From Rhodospirillaceae bacterium LM-1 (GTDB lineage Bacteria > Pseudomonadota > Alphaproteobacteria > Rhodospirillales > WMHbin7): DNA of 64,000 nt. Under the pieces are notes generated by a model. The model was given only the letters and a program-made list of their open reading frames with translations. It was not told where the DNA came from and ran no database searches. The position numbers were made by a program, and so were the translations under genes. Location: contig CACUVI010000028.1 in NCBI GenBank assembly GCA_902725215.1, positions 229,073 through 293,072 on the forward strand. The letters run 5' to 3'. This document shows, in pieces, positions 9,378-18,016 of this stretch (its first letter is position 1; every line of letters begins with the position of its first letter).

Positions 9378-10774
9378 TGCGGCCTGACCACTTCCCACTC
9401 ACAAGCCTTGGTCATTTTACCGTCCCCTTTCGGCATTAGAAGTTGCGGATTTAAATCGTCATTGACCGGGGTGGAAAGAACATATGTCTTTCCGTCCAGA
9501 CGGAAGACCTCACCGTGTGCGTATCCTAAGTCCCACATAACACCGTTGACAGGTGTCGGCCTGCGATCTCCGTCATATTCGCCAATCTGAACATCAGGTT
9601 CAGGAGCGTCCTTTGGTAAAGCTAGGTAAGTGTCTCCGTCCTGCGCGTGTGTACATAGATTCCAGTTGTATACGTCCTGTTGGACGCCCGCATTCGAGAA
9701 ATCGAAATGAGCGCGACCGGTTGAACCGCAATATTCCGTCTTTTTCCAAGGGATCCACGAGATTCTTTCTGCACTTGCTGGAATCACAGGCTCTTCTGCG
9801 CCATCGGGATTCATGAGGTGGCATAGCTTTGAGGGTACAACTGATTTAGTTATCAGGCTTCCCACGATTGGCTTTGATGAAGGATTGTCCGGATACTCAA
9901 ATTTGTCCTTGGGCTGGTCCCCGATGGCGACATCCGTGCAGACACGTTTAAAGGCCCATTTTGCCATCCCAAACCGGTCTCCGCGGCTGTTCGGGCCGTA
10001 TCCTCCCCCATCTGTCTTGTCTATACCATTTTCATCCTTACCAATGTATCTACAGACTTTGACGAAGCGATCGGTTGCCAAGACGCCTGTGACACTCTCA
10101 CCCATGCAGCGTCCGCCCTTAAGATATTGCCTGGAAGCCAAATGCTTCCAGTTAACCCAAAGACTGAAGAACTCGCCTGCATCACCTCCGCACTCGCCAT
10201 AAGGCATTGCTTGATCTGTGCCCCAACGCAACCTGATCTCGGTACCGTCTCTCAGGGTGCAGTCGAAAGTATAGGGACTTGGGGTGTTGCTTTCGAACAT
10301 CGAATTAGTCGGAAGAGGGCGGATGCTAAAGGAATTGTCTAGGCAGTAGGCGGCATACTGCCCTCCGATGGAAGGCGAAAATTCTTTCGTTCTTGGAACT
10401 GAGCGGTTCTCAAAAAAGGTGATGCGCTCCTTGTAAACTCGGTTTAGGCAAGATAGCTGATCACTGAACACCGGGGCTGCTTGCGAACATTCCTTGTTAC
10501 GAAAAACTAGCCAGTCAGCCTGTGCAGACATGAAAACCCTGGCTTCTAAATCGTTTTTCTCTAATAGGGCGGAATGTTTGCGCTTGAAGGATTCAGCCAT
10601 GCGCATGTCGAGCGCTGCCAAGTCGGCATTGGCACAAATCAGCTTCTCAATTTTGCTTGAAGCCTTGACGCAATCGAAACTGGGTTGGGCGCTGACGGGG
10701 AATGGGGGGTAAAATGTTGCAACGAACAGCAGCACCATGAAAAGGGCACCCCTTGCCCATGTCCGAAGAATCAT
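9371..10774 (-). CDS. Exported protein with LprI-like (DUF1311) N-terminal domain
   Basis: A 467-residue protein with a clear signal peptide (positive start, then LFMVLLFVATFYPPFPVSA, cleavage about residue 29). Residues 30-120 look like the LprI/DUF1311 domain: paired cysteines around DCVKASSKIEKLICANADLA and a later KECSQAAPV. LprI of Mycobacterium inhibits lysozyme, but most family members are untested. The remaining 340 residues, with many cysteines and tryptophans, I do not recognise. Base composition is visibly lower in GC than the flanking gcv and his genes, which hints at later acquisition. The gene is convergent with gcvPB and overlaps it by 7 bases. Confidence 0.65.
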   Translation of the reverse strand: MILRTWARGALFMVLLFVATFYPPFPVSAQPSFDCVKASSKIEKLICANADLAALDMRMAESFKRKHSALLEKNDLEARVFMSAQADWLVFRNKECSQAAPVFSDQLSCLNRVYKERITFFENRSVPRTKEFSPSIGGQYAAYCLDNSFSIRPLPTNSMFESNTPSPYTFDCTLRDGTEIRLRWGTDQAMPYGECGGDAGEFFSLWVNWKHLASRQYLKGGRCMGESVTGVLATDRFVKVCRYIGKDENGIDKTDGGGYGPNSRGDRFGMAKWAFKRVCTDVAIGDQPKDKFEYPDNPSSKPIVGSLITKSVVPSKLCHLMNPDGAEEPVIPASAERISWIPWKKTEYCGSTGRAHFDFSNAGVQQDVYNWNLCTHAQDGDTYLALPKDAPEPDVQIGEYDGDRRPTPVNGVMWDLGYAHGEVFRLDGKTYVLSTPVNDDLNPQLLMPKGDGKMTKACEWEVVRPHY

Positions 10775-10832
10775 GCGTCACCCCAACGTTTACAGAAGTC
10801 AGGGTCAACCTATCACTTTTTAGGTGTAATGA

Positions 10833-11285
10833 CTACAACCCCGCCGCAAAGGCCTTGTGGAAGGCAACGGCGCCGGAGGGAACAAGCGCGTTGTCGAAGG
10901 CCAAGGCTAAGACATATTCCGGCGGCACGCCTTCCAGCGAGAGGCGATGGTCGGCCTTGAATCCGAAGCGTCGATAATAGTCGGGTTCGCCCACCAGCAC
11001 GCAGCCCTGTTTGCCTAGCTTTCGCGCTTCGTCCAATCCCGCCCGCACCAAGGCCGAACCGATGCCCTGGCGTTGGCGATCCACGCGCGCCGCCACCGGT
11101 CCCAGCCCCACCCAGCCGCTATCCTGGCCATCGATCAGAATGTCGGAAAAGGCGATATGGCCAACCACCTCGCCATTTTCCTCGCCGACCAGCGAAACCA
11201 GCAGCGCCTTGTCATCGCGCAACGCATCGACAATCAGATGTTCCGTTTGGCGGCTGTGCGGGTGATGCAGGAAGGCGGCTTGCAC
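10833..11285 (-). CDS. GNAT acetyltransferase, YhbS-like (start codon uncertain)
   Basis: From the GTG at 11285 this is 150 residues. Acetyl-CoA loop: VDRQRQGIGSALVRAGL; family-specific blocks VGHIAFSDI, VGLGPVAA and LVGEPDYYRRFGFKAD match the YhbS group of acetyltransferases. However, the frame stays open upstream as NNLIIREEAPGDQTAISEIV, which is exactly the missing N terminus of this family (first beta strand and helix), up to the stop codon TAA of the preceding methyltransferase at 11355-11357. That extension contains no ATG, GTG or TTG; only CTG codons at 11345 and 11336 could start it. The likely true start is therefore non-canonical and coupled to the upstream gene. Confidence 0.75.
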   Translation of the reverse strand: MQAAFLHHPHSRQTEHLIVDALRDDKALLVSLVGEENGEVVGHIAFSDILIDGQDSGWVGLGPVAARVDRQRQGIGSALVRAGLDEARKLGKQGCVLVGEPDYYRRFGFKADHRLSLEGVPPEYVLALAFDNALVPSGAVAFHKAFAAGL

Positions 11286-11354
11286 GATTTCAGAAATGGC
11301 GGTTTGGTCGCCGGGTGCTTCTTCGCGGATGATCAGGTTGTTCAGGCGCCACTT

Positions 11355-11912
11355 TTAGCCTTGGCGCAGCACCGCTGTCAAACTGCGCCAGATTTTCGGG
11401 CGTTCCGACAAAACAAGTCCGGCGGCACAGGCGGCCTTGACCTGATCCACAAAGACGTCATCCGGCACATGGCCCGCCGGTTCCACCATCAGCACACAGC
11501 CGTTCGGTTTCAGACAGGGCGCCAGTTCGGCGAAAAAATCCTGAGGCGAGGGCAGTTCATGCACCATGGCGAAGGCCAGCGAGAAATCGACGCTTCCCTT
11601 CAGATCATCGATCCCCATCCGCTTGGCTGCCGCCACCCGGGTTTCGATGCGCGCATCCAGCCCCGCTTTGGCGGCGCGCCTCATCAATCCGGCCAGCATG
11701 CGCGGTTGCAGATCGACGGCGATCACTTGGCCGGTGCTTCCCACCAGTCGCGCCAAATCCAGCGTGAAGAAACCCATGCCGGGGCCGGGTTCCAGCACGG
11801 TCATCCCTTCGCGCACGAAGGGCGACAAAATGCGGACAGGGTCCTGCACCCAGCGGCGCATCGGCAAGTTGAGCAGCGGACCCAGCCACCAGGGGCAGAC
11901 ATGCGGTTTCAT
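11355..11912 (-). CDS. Class I SAM-dependent methyltransferase
   Basis: A 185-residue Rossmann-type methyltransferase. Motif I is seen as VLEPGPGMGFFTLDLARL (about residues 39-56), followed by the acidic end of beta2 in VIAVDLQPRML. The later FFAELAPCLKPNGCVLMVEP is the usual post-motif strand. The N terminus KPHVCPWWLGPLLNLPMRRW is typical of a small group of uncharacterised methyltransferases in Proteobacteria and archaea. The substrate is unknown. AAGGAGA lies ahead of the ATG at 11912. It sits between an HTH membrane protein and an acetyltransferase in a tight three-gene set on the minus strand. Confidence 0.82.
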   Translation of the reverse strand: MKPHVCPWWLGPLLNLPMRRWVQDPVRILSPFVREGMTVLEPGPGMGFFTLDLARLVGSTGQVIAVDLQPRMLAGLMRRAAKAGLDARIETRVAAAKRMGIDDLKGSVDFSLAFAMVHELPSPQDFFAELAPCLKPNGCVLMVEPAGHVPDDVFVDQVKAACAAGLVLSERPKIWRSLTAVLRQG

Positions 11913-11926
11913 GCGTCTCCTTTCGC

Positions 11927-12376
11927 CTATTCCCTAGGTCGAGAGGAACCGAAAAGTTTCAAGCCCCGATGAACCAGGATCAGGCCCCACAGGATGGCAG
12001 GATACAGCACCCATAGATGGTCGGGGCTGCGGGTCAGGTTCAAGGCGGCCAGCCCGCCGATCACCAGGGCATAGATGAATAGATGATGGAGGAGCCGGCG
12101 TTTGCGCTCCGCAGGCGTTTTGGGTTGTCCATGCGGGCAGGTCAGGATGCTGGCGGCGTCGGTGGTCATGGCGGAATCGTCCTTTCCGTTCAGTTGCAGG
12201 TCGGCCAGGGCTAGGCCGAAGGCGGCGGCCAGGGCCTTGGCGCTTTCCAGCCCTGCTGTGCCGCCCTGCTCGATGCGCTGAATGGTGCGGACACTGACGC
12301 CGGAAATTCCGGCCAGCTGTTCCTGGGTCCACCCCTTATCAAGTCGCAATTGTTTCAAGCTGTTAGCCGGGGTCAT
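11927..12376 (-). CDS. XRE-type HTH regulator with two-transmembrane domain
   Basis: A 149-residue protein. Residues 5-60 are a Cro/CI-type helix-turn-helix (SLKQLRLDKGWTQEQLAGIS, then GVSVRTIQRIEQG). The C-terminal third has two hydrophobic helices (HLFIYALVIGGLAALNLT and LWVLYPAILWGLILVH), the so-called 2TM domain often joined to XRE heads. It is probably a membrane-attached DNA-binding protein. I took the ATG at 12376 because it begins right before the HTH. It is the first gene of the minus-strand set with the methyltransferase (14-base gap), and is divergent from hisG, so the 170 bases between them should carry both promoters. Confidence 0.8.
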   Translation of the reverse strand: MTPANSLKQLRLDKGWTQEQLAGISGVSVRTIQRIEQGGTAGLESAKALAAAFGLALADLQLNGKDDSAMTTDAASILTCPHGQPKTPAERKRRLLHHLFIYALVIGGLAALNLTRSPDHLWVLYPAILWGLILVHRGLKLFGSSRPRE

Positions 12377-12545
12377 GGTTGGAATGCAGGCCCTTCTTCG
12401 GAACGGAATATGGAAAGTCTGCCCCCAAAAGGCCACGACAGCAACCCGCCACCTAGCCGCCAGCGATGGCTTTTCAGGGGGTTAGGGTTGAAGGCGGCGG
12501 CTCAAAAGTGTAAACATCCGGCTTCATTTGCTGGAGATATTCCAA

Positions 12546-13211
12546 GTGTCCGCCGCCGAACCGCTGGTCATCGCCCTGCCCAAGGGCCGCATTCTGGACG
12601 AAGCCATGCCGCTGTTGCTGGGCGTTGGCATTGTGCCCGAACCCGCCTTCAACGACCCCAATTCGCGCCTGCTGCGTTTTGCGACCAACCATGCCCATAT
12701 ATCGATCATCCGGGTGCGTTCGTTCGACGTGGCGACCTTCGTCGCCTTCGGGGCCGCCCATCTGGGAATCGCGGGCAATGACGTGCTGATGGAATTCGAC
12801 TATCCCGAGCTTTACGCGCCGCTCGATCTGGGCATCGGCAAATGCCGCCTGTCGGTGGCCGAACCGCGCGAGATGGGCGAGGGCGACAATCCTTCGCGTT
12901 GGAGCCATGTGACGGTGGCGACCAAATATCCGCATCTGACCAAACGCCATTTCGCCACCCGCGGCGTGCAGGCCGAATGCATCAAGCTGAACGGGGCGAT
13001 GGAACTGGCCCCCTCGCTGGGCCTAGCCGGGCGCATCGTCGATCTGGTCAGTTCGGGCGCTACTTTGAAGGCCAATGGGCTGGTCGAGGTCGAGCATATC
13101 ATCGACATCACGTCGCGCCTGATCGTCAATCGCGCCGCCTTGAAAACAAGGCCCGAGGAGCTGGGCGAATGGATCGAGAAATTTAGAGGCGAGGTGGCCC
13201 GTGCCGCGTAA
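12546..13211 (+). CDS. hisG: ATP phosphoribosyltransferase, short form
   Basis: First enzyme of histidine synthesis: joins ATP and PRPP. The protein has 221 residues, so it is the short HisGS type that lacks the C-terminal regulatory domain and normally needs the HisZ subunit, which is not in this window. Family blocks are [31 protein letters not shown] and the PRPP loop in [14 protein letters not shown] chose the GTG at 12546 (GGAG 9 bases upstream); a TTG at 12528 would add 6 residues. It overlaps hisD by 11 bases, so the two are translated together. Confidence 0.92.
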   Translation: MSAAEPLVIALPKGRILDEAMPLLLGVGIVPEPAFNDPNSRLLRFATNHAHISIIRVRSFDVATFVAFGAAHLGIAGNDVLMEFDYPELYAPLDLGIGKCRLSVAEPREMGEGDNPSRWSHVTVATKYPHLTKRHFATRGVQAECIKLNGAMELAPSLGLAGRIVDLVSSGATLKANGLVEVEHIIDITSRLIVNRAALKTRPEELGEWIEKFRGEVARAA

Positions 13212-14493
13212 TCTGGATGCGAGTTCGCAAGGCTTCGACGCCGAATTCATGGCGCTGATCTCGGCCAAGCGCGAAACCGACCGCGATGTGAATGACACCG
13301 TGGCCGCCATCATCGCCGAAGTGCGGGCCAGGGGCGATGCCGCCCTGGTCGATTACACCGCCAAGTTCGACCGTTTGAAACTGACGGCGGATGGATTGCG
13401 CTTCACGTCCGCCGAAATCAAGGCGGCGCGTGCCGCCTGTTCTGCGGAAACGCTGGCGGCGCTGGAACTGGCGGCCTCGCGCATTCAGTCTTTCCATGCG
13501 CGTCAATTGCAGGCCGACATCGATTATGTCGATGCCCAGGGCGTGCGCCTCGCCATGAAGTGGCGGGCCGTGCAGGCGGCGGGACTGTATGTGCCGGGCG
13601 GCACGGCGGCCTATCCGTCTTCGGTGCTGATGAACGCCATTCCAGCCAAGGTGGCGGGGGTTCAGCGCCTCGTCATGGTGGTTCCGACGCCGGACGGCAC
13701 GGTCAATCCCTTGGTGCTGGCGGCCGCCGAACTGTCGGGCATCGACGAGATTTGGCGCGTCGGCGGCGCGCAGGCGGTGGCCGCACTTGCCTATGGCACC
13801 GAACGGATCAAGCCGGTCGATAAGATCGTGGGGCCGGGCAATGCTTATGTGGCGGCGGCCAAGCGTCAAGTCTTCGGCCAGGTCGGCATCGACATGATCG
13901 CCGGGCCTTCGGAAATTCTGGTGGTGGCCGACAATGCCAACGATCCCGCTTGGCTGGCCGCCGATTTGTTGAGCCAAGCAGAACATGACACGGCGGCGCA
14001 ATCGATCCTGATCACCGACGACGGGGCCTTTGGCGCTCGCGTGGCCGAAGCGGTGGAGCATCATCTGAAAACCCTGCCCAGGGCCGAAATTGCCAGGGCC
14101 AGTTGGGAGGCCCATGGCGCGGTGGTGGTGGTAAAACATTTGGACGACGCGATTGCGCTGATCGACCGCATCGCGCCCGAGCATCTGGAACTGGCCATCG
14201 AGAATCCCGAAGCCATGGCCGAGAAGGTGACGAATGCGGGCGCCATCTTCCTGGGCCGCTATACGCCCGAAGCGGTGGGCGACTATGTGGGCGGTCCCAA
14301 CCATGTGCTGCCGACGGCGCGCTCGGCCCGTTTTTCGTCGGGCCTGGGCGTGCTGGACTTCATGAAGCGCACGACATGGCTGGGATGCGATGCGAATTCG
14401 CTGGCCGCCATCGGTCCGGCGGCGGTGACGCTGACCAAGGCAGAAGGGTTGGATGCGCATGGCCTGTCCGTGCGCCTGCGTCTGAACAGGTAG
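13201..14493 (+). CDS. hisD: Histidinol dehydrogenase
   Basis: A 430-residue zinc enzyme that oxidises L-histidinol to histidine in two NAD-dependent steps. Typical segments: [69 protein letters not shown] (zinc and catalytic residues) and the late [13 protein letters not shown] [17 protein letters not shown] start at 13201 lies inside the end of hisG. Unlike the E. coli operon, hisC and hisB do not follow; instead UPF0262 and a phosphatase-like gene come next, an order common in Alphaproteobacteria. Confidence 0.96.
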   Translation: MPRNLDASSQGFDAEFMALISAKRETDRDVNDTVAAIIAEVRARGDAALVDYTAKFDRLKLTADGLRFTSAEIKAARAACSAETLAALELAASRIQSFHARQLQADIDYVDAQGVRLAMKWRAVQAAGLYVPGGTAAYPSSVLMNAIPAKVAGVQRLVMVVPTPDGTVNPLVLAAAELSGIDEIWRVGGAQAVAALAYGTERIKPVDKIVGPGNAYVAAAKRQVFGQVGIDMIAGPSEILVVADNANDPAWLAADLLSQAEHDTAAQSILITDDGAFGARVAEAVEHHLKTLPRAEIARASWEAHGAVVVVKHLDDAIALIDRIAPEHLELAIENPEAMAEKVTNAGAIFLGRYTPEAVGDYVGGPNHVLPTARSARFSSGLGVLDFMKRTTWLGCDANSLAAIGPAAVTLTKAEGLDAHGLSVRLRLNR

Positions 14494-14497
14494 CGTC

Positions 14498-14974
14498 ATG
14501 CGCAAGCACCCCAACCGGCTGGTTCATGTGGTGCTTGACGAAAAGACCTTGGTGCGCCGCCGTCCCGAGGTCGAGCATGAACGACAGGTCGCCCTGTACG
14601 ATCTGATCGAGGAAAACAGCTTTCAGCCGGTGGGCGATTGGCAAGGCCCCTTCACGCTGCATTTGTCGATGGATGACGGGCGCATGAGCTTCGACATCCG
14701 TTCCGAGGATGGCTTGCCGCTGACCATGGTGCGTTTCGAGGTCAGGTCCTTCTACAGCCTTGTGCGCGACTATTTCATGGTTTGCGACACCTATTTTTCC
14801 TCGATCAAGTCAGCGCCCCCTTCGAAGATCGAAGCCGCCGACATGGCCAGAAGAAGCCTGCACAACGAGGGAGCCAAGCTGTTGATTGAGCGCCTGAAGG
14901 ACAAGATCGAGATCGATTTCGATACGGCGCGCCGCCTGTTCACCTTGCTGTGCGTGCTGCATATCCGGGGATGA
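14498..14974 (+). CDS. UPF0262 family protein
   Basis: A 158-residue protein of a family largely limited to Alphaproteobacteria and of unknown function. Recognisable strings are HERQVALYDLIEENSFQP, SFDIRSEDGLPL and the end DIDTARRLFTLLCVLH-like sequence. No signal peptide or membrane helix. It starts 5 bases after hisD and is followed 7 bases later by a phosphatase-like gene, so it is part of the his transcription unit. The fixed position next to hisD in many alphaproteobacteria suggests a link to that operon, but no role is known. Confidence 0.85.
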   Translation: MRKHPNRLVHVVLDEKTLVRRRPEVEHERQVALYDLIEENSFQPVGDWQGPFTLHLSMDDGRMSFDIRSEDGLPLTMVRFEVRSFYSLVRDYFMVCDTYFSSIKSAPPSKIEAADMARRSLHNEGAKLLIERLKDKIEIDFDTARRLFTLLCVLHIRG

Positions 14975-14980
14975 TTTTCG

Positions 14981-15424
14981 GTGCCTGACCTTCCTTCCGC
15001 CATTCTGTTCGCCTGCACCTACAACGCCGTGCGCTCGCCGATGGCCGAGGGGCTGATGAAGCGCCTGTTCGGCACGCGGGTGTTCGTCGATTCTGCGGGC
15101 GTCAAGGCGGGCGAACCCGATGGCTTCATGATCGCCGTAATGGAAGAGGAAGGCATCGATATGAGCCGCCATCGCGCCAAGACCTTCGATCATCTGGAAG
15201 ACACCTCCTACGATTTGGTGATCTCTCTCAGTCCCGAGGCGCAGCACAAGGCGGTGGAGCTGACCCGCAACATGGCCTGCGAGGTGGAATATTGGCCGAC
15301 CTTCGACTGCACGGCCATCGATGGCGATCGCGAAACAAGGCTTGAGGCCTATCGCAAGGTGCGCGACGATTTGAAACAGCGGTTGATCAAGAAATTCATG
15401 TCCCAGCGGATGGCCGATTTATGA
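14981..15424 (+). CDS. Low-molecular-weight protein tyrosine phosphatase / arsenate reductase-like protein
   Basis: A 147-residue protein of the low-molecular-weight phosphatase fold. The catalytic P-loop CTYNAVRS (Cys at about residue 12, Arg at about 18) fits C-x5-R-S. The family's general-acid aspartate near the C terminus is not certain; WPTFDCT near residue 107 is the best candidate. It could act on phosphotyrosine or as an arsenate reductase; the sequence alone does not decide. The GTG start at 14981 is weakly supported. The stop overlaps the next start by ATGA. Confidence 0.8.
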   Translation: MPDLPSAILFACTYNAVRSPMAEGLMKRLFGTRVFVDSAGVKAGEPDGFMIAVMEEEGIDMSRHRAKTFDHLEDTSYDLVISLSPEAQHKAVELTRNMACEVEYWPTFDCTAIDGDRETRLEAYRKVRDDLKQRLIKKFMSQRMADL

Positions 15425-16413
15425 AACCAGAAACCGACGCGCTTTTGCAGATGGGCCTGTCGGCGCACCGCACCGGGCGGCGCGGCCAAGCCGAAACGCT
15501 GTACCGCGAAGCCTTAAAGCAAGAACCCAGGAACGCCAGCGCCAACAATCTGCTAGGCGCGCTGTTGATGGAAATGGACAAGAACGTGGAAGCCTTGTCC
15601 TTTTTGCGCAAGGCGGCCATGAACGCGCCCGCCTACGAGGCGGCGCAAACCAATTACGGATCGCTTCTTTATGTTCTGTCGAAAAAGGGCGAGGCGAGAT
15701 TGGCCCTGGCCGAGGCCAAGACATGGGCCAAGAAGCAGCCGCAGAACAAAGTGGCCCGCCATTGGGCGGCGGCCCTGGGGGCGGGCGGCGATGTGCAGGC
15801 GGCAATGCCTGAATCGCTGGTGCGCAATACTTTCGATGGATTCGCCAAGGAGTTCGACGCCAAGCTGGCCAAGCTGGATTACCGCGTGCCGGAACTGATT
15901 GCGGGCGCATTGAAGGATGTCGTGAAACCGCCCCTGGACATTCTGGATGCCGGTTGCGGCACCGGGCTGATGGCCCTGCATCTGAAACCCTGGGCGCGTT
16001 CGCTGGCGGGCGTCGATCTGTCGCCCGCCATGATCGAGCGGGCGCGTTCCCGGAAGCTGTATGACGCGCTGGACGCGGGCGAACTGGTGGCCTATCTGAA
16101 GGCGCACGGCGACAGCTTCGATCTGATCGCGGCGGCCGACGTGTTTTGCTATCTGGGGGATCTGGGGCCAGTTCTGGCGGCGTCTCAAAAATCGTTGCGC
16201 AAGGACGGCCTGCTGGCCTTCACCGTGGAAGCGGCGGATGCGGGCCACTTCACGCTGGGCCAAAGCGGGCGCTATGCCCACGGCGAAGGTTATGTGCGCG
16301 ATGCTTTGGCGGCTGCCGGATTTTCCGTCATCTCGCTGGCCCGCGACGTGGCAAGGCACGAAGACGGCCAGCCGGTGCCCTGCTTCGTCGTGGTGGCTGG
16401 CGAAGGAAGATAA
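15421..16413 (+). CDS. TPR-containing class I SAM methyltransferase
   Basis: A 330-residue two-part protein. Residues 5-110 form about three tetratricopeptide repeats (for example AHRTGRRGQAETLYREALKQ and NNLLGALLMEM). From about 150 there is a methyltransferase domain: ILDAGCGTGLMALHLKPW is motif I, GVDLSPAMIERA motif II region. The TPR part probably binds a protein partner or substrate. It is the last gene of the run hisG-hisD-UPF0262-phosphatase, coupled to the phosphatase gene by a 4-base overlap. The target of methylation is unknown. Confidence 0.83.
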   Translation: MKPETDALLQMGLSAHRTGRRGQAETLYREALKQEPRNASANNLLGALLMEMDKNVEALSFLRKAAMNAPAYEAAQTNYGSLLYVLSKKGEARLALAEAKTWAKKQPQNKVARHWAAALGAGGDVQAAMPESLVRNTFDGFAKEFDAKLAKLDYRVPELIAGALKDVVKPPLDILDAGCGTGLMALHLKPWARSLAGVDLSPAMIERARSRKLYDALDAGELVAYLKAHGDSFDLIAAADVFCYLGDLGPVLAASQKSLRKDGLLAFTVEAADAGHFTLGQSGRYAHGEGYVRDALAAAGFSVISLARDVARHEDGQPVPCFVVVAGEGR

Positions 16414-16563
16414 AAGGGCGATGATGGCCTTGGCCTGTTGCCTGCTTCCCGTCTTGGCGTGGCGGCTTAGAGCATACTGTGTCTAGGTTGAATTGCTTTC
16501 GCCGGAGGGACGCTTCGCCGCGGGCAAGGCGGCCACTTATTTACCAGTCCGAATTACCGCACC

Positions 16564-17448
16564 CTATTTCATCTCGCTCCAGGCTTTGGCAATGCGCTCG
16601 CTCTCCTCTACGAAGCCCAGAATGTCGTCCGGCGTCATTTCGCTGGTGCGCTTGTCCCTATACTGGAACACTTTGCCGTTATGCATGGCCGCAGCATAAA
16701 TTGTTCCATCTACCAAGTGGATGGCAACCATGGCGGTGTCTGTTGTACCTGCATGAGGTTTGTTTCCCGTCAGAATCATGTGCGTTCCGGAAAAGGCAAT
16801 GGGGGACATCACTGTCATGTTCTCTTTCAGTACCGCCTTTTCCTTCGAATTCATCAGGCTGTTAAGGGTCGCGTTGACGTCCGGGTCATTCAGGACATCG
16901 TCGTAGCGATAGGTGCCGATGTGGCGGGCCAGACGCGATAAGGCGCCAGCCTTGTAATCTTGCTCCAGGGCATTGCGCCTCAACTTCCCGACCTTGTCCC
17001 CCCACATCTCAGGGGACATAGTGGAATGTTTCTCCGGAAAAGCGGGCGTTAGCTGGAAGCGAAGCGCCTCGCCCTGCTTGCGCGTCAGGACCTGGAGAAC
17101 CGGGAACCGCAGTAATCGCGCGGAATGCGGCCAAAGGGTAGCACCCGAGATCACGGTTTGACCATCGACCGTCAGGGCGAAGCAGTGGTCGGTCAATTCG
17201 CCAAAATTCTCTTCCTGTCCGCCTTCGCCAAGCAGTGGAATGCCTCCGTTGGAAAACATGATGACAGCGTCCGACGCCAAAAGGCGGGCCTCGAGCGACT
17301 TGGCTTTGACCGCCTCCTCGGCTCGTTTGGGGCAATCGGAAAGATCGCCTGCTGGGGCTGGCTTAACGATCCACAGCCGGGCCTCGGACGCTTGGGCACC
17401 CAGAGACAGAAACAGCAGCGAAAGAACGAGGCAGGAAAGCCGCTTCAT
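16564..17448 (-). CDS. Exported protein of unknown function
   Basis: A 294-residue protein that I do not recognise. It begins with a signal peptide (MKRLSCLVLSLLFLSLGAQA, cleavage near residue 20), so it should be periplasmic. The rest is soluble and has no clear domain; a segment HMILTGNKPHAGTTDTAMVA followed by HLVDGTIYAAAMHNGKVF may form beta strands around residues 225-265. It is a single gene facing the his-operon end; the 357 bases upstream of it hold a five-copy 17-bp repeat that could be regulatory. Confidence 0.6.
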   Translation of the reverse strand: MKRLSCLVLSLLFLSLGAQASEARLWIVKPAPAGDLSDCPKRAEEAVKAKSLEARLLASDAVIMFSNGGIPLLGEGGQEENFGELTDHCFALTVDGQTVISGATLWPHSARLLRFPVLQVLTRKQGEALRFQLTPAFPEKHSTMSPEMWGDKVGKLRRNALEQDYKAGALSRLARHIGTYRYDDVLNDPDVNATLNSLMNSKEKAVLKENMTVMSPIAFSGTHMILTGNKPHAGTTDTAMVAIHLVDGTIYAAAMHNGKVFQYRDKRTSEMTPDDILGFVEESERIAKAWSEMK

Positions 17449-17805
17449 GGCACTTGCCCCTCACGGGCCGCCATGACGGGGCAGGCGGCGAATGCTAACG
17501 ATGTCATAGCTAGGGCGAATGGTTTCATCAGTCCATCTTCCTTTGTTCGATCAGGCCTCTGTTCGATCAGGCCCCCTGTTCGATCAGGCCCCCTGTTCGA
17601 TCAGGCCCCCTGTTCGATCAGGATCGACCCGCCCCGTCTGTCTTGCCTAGGCGGGTTCATCATGGGCTGCGACAGTCCCGCCATTCAGCAGCAGACGCAA
17701 CGTAGAGTTTGTACGGTATGCCTCCACCCAAATTGCCTGATTTATTGGTCCCTGGGAATGATACATTGCTTCTATAATCATTGTTTCCAGGAAAGAGGTT
17801 TAATT
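17449..17805. other. Intergenic region with repeat array and a promoter-like box
   Basis: No gene is visible here. It separates the divergent unknown exported protein (minus strand) from the HigBA-type module (plus strand). It contains the five-copy repeat at 17545-17622 and a TATAAT box at 17773-17778 that would serve the toxin-antitoxin module; a matching -35 at normal distance is not evident. Confidence 0.6.
17545..17622. repeat. Five tandem copies of a 17-bp repeat
   Basis: Unit GTTCGATCAGGCCCCCT, starting at 17545 (a 16-base variant), 17561, 17578 and 17595, with the 11-base core GTTCGATCAGG again at 17612. Copies 2-4 are identical. The array lies 97-174 bases upstream of the exported-protein gene start at 17448. 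Perfect identity suggests recent slippage or selection as protein-binding sites. Confidence 0.92.
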
Positions 17806-18016
17806 ATGGTTGGCATGAAGTTCCAAGCGGCGCATTGCCATTTTGAACGAGGCGTCCTGCATCCAGGATTTGATGAATCTGCCGTCCAACCGCTTTGAAT
17901 CGCTGGGGGGAAAGCGCAAGGGTCAGTACAGTATCCGCGTCAACGACAAATGGCGGATTTATTTTACCTTCCAGGAAGGAGACGCCTATGACGTCGAAAT
18001 CGTCGATTACCATTAA
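17806..18016 (+). pseudogene. Frameshifted HigB/RelE-type toxin
   Basis: The 3' frame (ending TAA at 18014) encodes KRKGQYSIRVNDKWRIYF and ends in DAYDVEIVDYH, the hallmark C terminus of HigB-type mRNA interferases. Read upstream, this frame continues as SKRRIAILNEASCIQDLMN and hits a TGA at about 17815. The best start, ATG at 17806 with AGGAAAGAGG 7 bases upstream, is in another frame and stops at 17898. The total length is 3n+1, so removing one base near 17812-17825 would join them (MVGM..SKRRIAIL). Even joined, about 70 residues is shorter than the usual 90 or so. An internal ATG at 17873 could give only 47 residues. Toxin activity is therefore doubtful unless this is a sequencing error or programmed shift. 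Confidence 0.65.

Noticed and set aside
17545..17622. CRISPR array
   Set aside because: The units are only 17 bp, directly adjacent and without unique spacers; no cas genes are near.
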